The notes under the pieces: model-generated
What the model was told of the DNA's origin: nothing
Seen by the model: the letters and a program-made list of their open reading frames with translations, nothing else
The model's database searches: none
Part shown: positions 30,785 to 33,632 of the stretch, one piece after another
How the letters are laid out: every line of letters begins with the position of its first letter
How positions within the stretch are numbered: the stretch's first letter is position 1
Program-made: the position numbers and the translations under genes
Assembly: GCA_031270395.1 (NCBI GenBank)
Contig: JAISXU010000018.1
Coordinates: forward strand, 1-33,632
Reading direction: 5' to 3'
Source of the DNA: Oscillospiraceae bacterium
GTDB lineage: Bacteria; Bacillota; Clostridia; Oscillospirales; Oscillospiraceae
DNA: 33,632 nt

Positions 30785-32065
30785 TTACACCGCCTTGAAC
30801 GCCTGTTCAAGGTCGGCTATTATATCGTCGATGTGCTCCGTGCCGACGGAGAGACGCACCGTCGTCGGCGTGATGCCCTGATCGAGCAGTTCCGCCTCGC
30901 TGAGCTGCGAATGTGTCGTGGACGCCGGATGAATGACGAGACTCTTGACGTCCGCGACGTTAGCCAGCAGGGAGAACAGCTTTAAGCTCTCGGTAAAGCG
31001 CTTCGCCTGCTCCGCCGTTCCGTTTAGCTCAAAGGTGAATATGGAGCCCGCGCCATTCGGGAAGTATTTGCGGTACAGCGCGTTGTCGCGGCGTCCGGGC
31101 AAGGCCGGGTGGTTGACCTCCCGCACCGACGGGTGGCCTTTCAGATGCTCCACTACCTTCAGCGCGTTCTCCACATGGCGCTCCACGCGCAGCGACAGCG
31201 TCTCAAGCCCCTGCAGGAACAGGAAGGCGTTCAGCGGGGCGAGGCACGCGCCCGAATCCCGCATGAGCGTCACGCGCGCCTTGATTATGTACGCGAGGTT
31301 CCCGACCGCCTCGGTGAACACGACTCCGTGATAGCTCGGATTGGGCTCGGAAAGACCGGGGAACTTGCCGCTTCCCGCCCAGTCGAACTTGCCGCCGTCC
31401 ACGATGACGCCGCCTATCGACGTGCCGTGTCCGCCTATGAACTTCGTCGCGGAGTGTATGACGACGTCCGCGCCGTACTCAATGGGGCGCAGCAGATACG
31501 GCGTCGCGAATGTGTTGTCGATGAGCAGCGGCACGCCGCGCGAGTGCGCGAGCGCGGCTATAGCCTCTATGTCTACGACCGTGGAGTTGGGATTCCCGAG
31601 CGATTCGACGAACACGAGCTTCGTGTTCGGGCGGAACGCCCGTTTGATGGCGCCGATATCCGAGGCGTCGAGGAATGTCGTCTCAATGCCGTTGTCGCGC
31701 AGCGTGTTCGCAAAGAGGTTGTACGTGCCGCCATAGATGAATTTGTCGGTGATGATGTGGTCGCCCGCGCGGGCGATGTTCTGCACGGCGTACGTCACCG
31801 CCGCCGCGCCGGAGGCGGTCGCGAGCGCTCCGACGCCGCCCTCGAGCGCGGCTATGCGCTTCTCGAACACGTCGCTCGTCGGATTCATCAGGCGGGAGTA
31901 GATGTTCCCGGATTCCGTCAGCCCGAAGCGCGCGGCGGCGGAAGCTGAGCTCGGGAACACATAGCTCGTGGTCTGGTATATCGGGACGGCGCGCGCGTCG
32001 GTGGCGGGGTCGGGGCTCTCCTGCCCGGCGTGAAGCTGGAGCGTTTCAAACTTGTAATTTGACAT
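30785..32065 (-). CDS. metY: O-acetylhomoserine aminocarboxypropyltransferase (sulfhydrylase)
   Basis: PLP enzyme that makes homocysteine from O-acetylhomoserine and sulfide (or methionine from methanethiol). The 426-residue length is typical of the Cys/Met-metabolism family MetY branch, longer than MetB. The N-terminal LHAGQ and PIYQTTSYVF segments are diagnostic. SGAAAVTYAVQ binds PLP phosphate, DNTFATPYLLRPIEYGAD includes the cofactor Asp, and SATKFIGGHG carries the Schiff-base Lys208. The start ATG 32065 has AAGGAAGAG upstream. No SAM riboswitch was recognised in the 100-bp leader. Confidence 0.95.
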   Translation of the reverse strand: MSNYKFETLQLHAGQESPDPATDARAVPIYQTTSYVFPSSASAAARFGLTESGNIYSRLMNPTSDVFEKRIAALEGGVGALATASGAAAVTYAVQNIARAGDHIITDKFIYGGTYNLFANTLRDNGIETTFLDASDIGAIKRAFRPNTKLVFVESLGNPNSTVVDIEAIAALAHSRGVPLLIDNTFATPYLLRPIEYGADVVIHSATKFIGGHGTSIGGVIVDGGKFDWAGSGKFPGLSEPNPSYHGVVFTEAVGNLAYIIKARVTLMRDSGACLAPLNAFLFLQGLETLSLRVERHVENALKVVEHLKGHPSVREVNHPALPGRRDNALYRKYFPNGAGSIFTFELNGTAEQAKRFTESLKLFSLLANVADVKSLVIHPASTTHSQLSEAELLDQGITPTTVRLSVGTEHIDDIIADLEQAFKAV

Positions 32066-32122
32066 CGTAACTCTTCCTTTCTTTCCTCATGCTTTTTATT
32101 GGGCGCAACCGGCGCCGCAATT

Positions 32123-32141
32123 CAACGCGGCTCTACACCGC
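32123..32141 (-). other. Hairpin between degV and metY
   Basis: ACGCGG (32123-32128) and CCGCGT (32136-32141) pair around a 7-nt loop in the 100-bp gap. No T-run follows on the minus strand, so whether it ends degV transcription or is incidental is unclear. Confidence 0.3.
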
Positions 32142-32167
32142 GTGGAATCCCATTTTCTGCGGACGTG

Positions 32168-33046
32168 TCAGCGGTCTGACGCGTCCGATGCGGACTTCCC
32201 GCGTTTTCTGTAGAACAAGACCCCCAGACATACGGCGCCGCTGTGGTTTGATATGGCGCACCCGGCTTCTGATTCTATTATTTCGTCAAAAATACCGTAT
32301 GACTTCACCGTCTCCACGACGCTGCGCGTGATCTCCGGCGGGACGCGCGTCGGGTGGGTGATAAATATCCTTCGCCCGTCTATGTCGTCCGCGTCGGACA
32401 GCTTGTCTGACACGTACTGCAAAACGGCCTTGTCAAAGCTGCTCCGATATTTCTTACCGACGTCCATCCTGCCGTCCGTCACCTCGATGCACGGCTTGAG
32501 CTTGAGTATGTTCGCGCCGAGGGCGGCGAGCGACGAGCACCGCCCGCCCTTGTGCAAATACGTGAGCTTGTCTATGACAAAGCTCGCGTCCACCAGCGGC
32601 GCCAGAGCGGCAATACGGCTCGCAATCTCGTCCGGGGCGGCGCCCTCGGCGGCCATCAGCGCGGCGTCGTATACGAGGTGGCCCGAGCCCGTCGAGAGAT
32701 TCTGTGAATCCACGACGAACACGTTCGGCAGCTCCGAGGCGGCGATCACGGCGTTTTGGTTACAGGCGGATAGAGCTCCGCTTATATTTATATGTACGAC
32801 GGCGTCGTATTCCCGCAGATATGAGGTGAACGCGTCGGTGTAGTCGGCTATGTTCACCGCGGCCGTGTGGCACGTGCCCGCGCCGCTGTCAACGTAGTCG
32901 AACAGCGCGTCGGGCGTTATCTCCACGCCGTCCTTGTAAGACTGCCCGCCCTTGACTATATAGAGAGGGACTATGCCGACGTCATATTTCAAAATAATCT
33001 CACGCGGGAGATCGCACGTACTGTCGGCGGAGATTTTTACTCTCAT
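32168..33046 (-). CDS. DegV family fatty-acid-binding protein
   Basis: 292 residues, as usual for DegV proteins. Some members are FakB-type subunits that hold a fatty acid for phosphorylation by FakA. Typical segments are the N-terminal ISADSTCDLP, a weaker form of the fatty-acid carboxylate loop (INISGALSACNQNA, near residue 87), LTYLHKGGRCSSLAA near residue 160, and the GCAISNHSGAVCLGVLFY C terminus. The fakA kinase is not in the window. The ATG at 33046 has GAAAGGA upstream, at slightly long spacing. Its true role (fatty acid handling or other) is open. Confidence 0.9.
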   Translation of the reverse strand: MRVKISADSTCDLPREIILKYDVGIVPLYIVKGGQSYKDGVEITPDALFDYVDSGAGTCHTAAVNIADYTDAFTSYLREYDAVVHINISGALSACNQNAVIAASELPNVFVVDSQNLSTGSGHLVYDAALMAAEGAAPDEIASRIAALAPLVDASFVIDKLTYLHKGGRCSSLAALGANILKLKPCIEVTDGRMDVGKKYRSSFDKAVLQYVSDKLSDADDIDGRRIFITHPTRVPPEITRSVVETVKSYGIFDEIIESEAGCAISNHSGAVCLGVLFYRKRGKSASDASDR

Positions 33047-33176
33047 GGCATGACCAATCCTTTCTTCGCTCCGCGCGCAGATATTTCCGCCGCAACCCGC
33101 GGTTCCGGCGCGGCCGGGAGCGTTTCAATTGCGCTCCTGCTTTTCCCGTTGTGTCAATTCTGCCGGAGACGCGGTT

Positions 33177-33359
33177 TCAGACGATTCTTGCTTCGGATTT
33201 TCGCTCCGGGCGTTTCACTTTCAAACCGTACTTGTCCACCATTTCCTGCGCTTCCCTGCGCGTGAGCGCGGCGCGTTCCGCCTGCGTCATGTCCTTTGTT
33301 TCCTCATAAATCCGCTCCCGAATTTCATGTATTTCCCGCATTGCCGCCGGTTCATTCAT
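33177..33359 (-). CDS. Small antitoxin-like partner of a PIN protein
   Basis: A 60-residue, highly charged and mostly helical protein (REIHEIRERIYEETKDMTQA). It begins within the last codons of the PIN gene (33352-33632) and has a near-perfect GGAGGTGATC ribosome binding site. I take ATG 33359 as start; a GTG at 33362 is one codon earlier. Similar small proteins occur next to PIN-domain genes, so an antitoxin-like role is inferred. The gene order, toxin first, differs from most VapBC pairs. No DNA-binding motif is obvious. Confidence 0.65.
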   Translation of the reverse strand: MNEPAAMREIHEIRERIYEETKDMTQAERAALTRREAQEMVDKYGLKVKRPERKSEARIV

Positions 33360-33632
33360 CACTTTCGATCACCTCCGTTGGCGAGTGGATTCCGATGCGC
33401 CTGTATCCTTCCCGAATATTGATTCCCTCGGTCATCGTCATTGTTTTGCGCTTGACAATGTGCCTGAAATTGAAGCTGACGATAAAATCAAGATCGCTTA
33501 CCGACGCGACTGCGATGTGAATCCCGTCCGTCAAATATCTCGCGGGGATTACGCCTTCGGCGACATAGATGCCCGCCAAGCGTTCGGCCTCGTCGCTCTG
33601 TTCAAGAAAAACCATCCGGTATCGGTTGATCA
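33352..33632 (-). CDS. PIN-domain protein (VapC-like), 5' end beyond the window
   Basis: Only the C-terminal 93 or so residues are present; the frame is open to the window edge. The segment ERLAGIYVAEGVIPARYLTD, then HIAVASVSDLDFIVSFNFRH, is typical of PIN-domain nucleases, including the conserved Asp of the HIAVA region and the later Asp. The N-terminal Asp residues needed for metal binding lie outside the window. It overlaps the small antitoxin-like gene. Confidence 0.7.
   Translation of the reverse strand, partial: INRYRMVFLEQSDEAERLAGIYVAEGVIPARYLTDGIHIAVASVSDLDFIVSFNFRHIVKRKTMTMTEGINIREGYRRIGIHSPTEVIESDE

Noticed and set aside
32066-32167. SAM-type riboswitch before metY
   Set aside because: The 100-bp gap is too short and lacks the conserved S-box segments; only a simple hairpin is seen.

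Overview
The window looks like a chromosomal segment of a GC-rich, flagellated Clostridia-type Firmicute, probably a gut lineage. The evidence is the Bacillus/Clostridium flagellar gene order (flhB-flhA-flhF-flhG, sigma-28, a SwrB-like gene, then YvyF-FlgM-FlgN-FlgK-FlgL). Strong GGAGG-type ribosome binding sites often precede TTG or GTG starts (galE, hslO, the cupin gene, yvyF, tadA, the zincin gene). There is also a relic of a Firmicutes type I toxin locus, and DegV and YcgR/PilZ proteins. No rRNA, tRNA, CRISPR array or transposase gene was recognised.

Layout. (1) 1-2743, minus strand: hslO-galE operon and a short flavodoxin, each with a good sigma-A promoter. (2) 2600-3626: about 1 kb without a gene, holding the toxin-locus relic, a terminator-like hairpin, a perfect 21-bp inverted repeat and the promoter of the next operon. 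(3) 3627-9335, plus strand: a cupin gene followed by a badly eroded transporter locus. A sugar-binding lipoprotein is fused in frame to a MalF-type permease. The MalG-type permease has lost its middle, an efflux adaptor gene carries an amber stop, and an FtsX/MacB-like permease is fused in frame to a UgpC/MsmK ATPase whose Walker A is cut. (4) 9616-12318: a MATE transporter and an M20 amidohydrolase. (5) 12328-29807, plus strand: a large flagellar operon, flgB-flgC-fliE-fliO-fliP-fliQ-fliR-flhB-flhA-flhF-flhG-ycgR-fliA-hyp-swrB-flgF-flgG-yvyF-flgM-flgN-flgK-flgL. (6) 29877-33632, minus strand: tadA, a small zincin, an O-acetylhomoserine sulfhydrylase, DegV, and a PIN-toxin/antitoxin-like pair that runs off the window edge.

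The flagellar block encodes the rod (FlgB, C, F, G, FliE), the export gate (FliO, P, Q, R, FlhB, FlhA), placement and number control (FlhF, FlhG), a c-di-GMP brake (YcgR), the late sigma factor with its anti-sigma (FliA, FlgM), and hook-filament junction proteins with their chaperone (FlgK, FlgL, FlgN). The MS ring, C ring, export ATPase, hook, hook cap, filament cap and flagellin genes are absent. fliE runs straight into fliO, so a second flagellar locus must exist if the flagellum works.

The most unusual features are two near-identical 142-bp structured repeats. They sit between the ribosome binding site and the start codon of flgB and of ycgR, and they flank the first eleven flagellar genes as direct repeats. 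The other striking feature is the run of frame-preserving deletions and fusions in the transporter locus.
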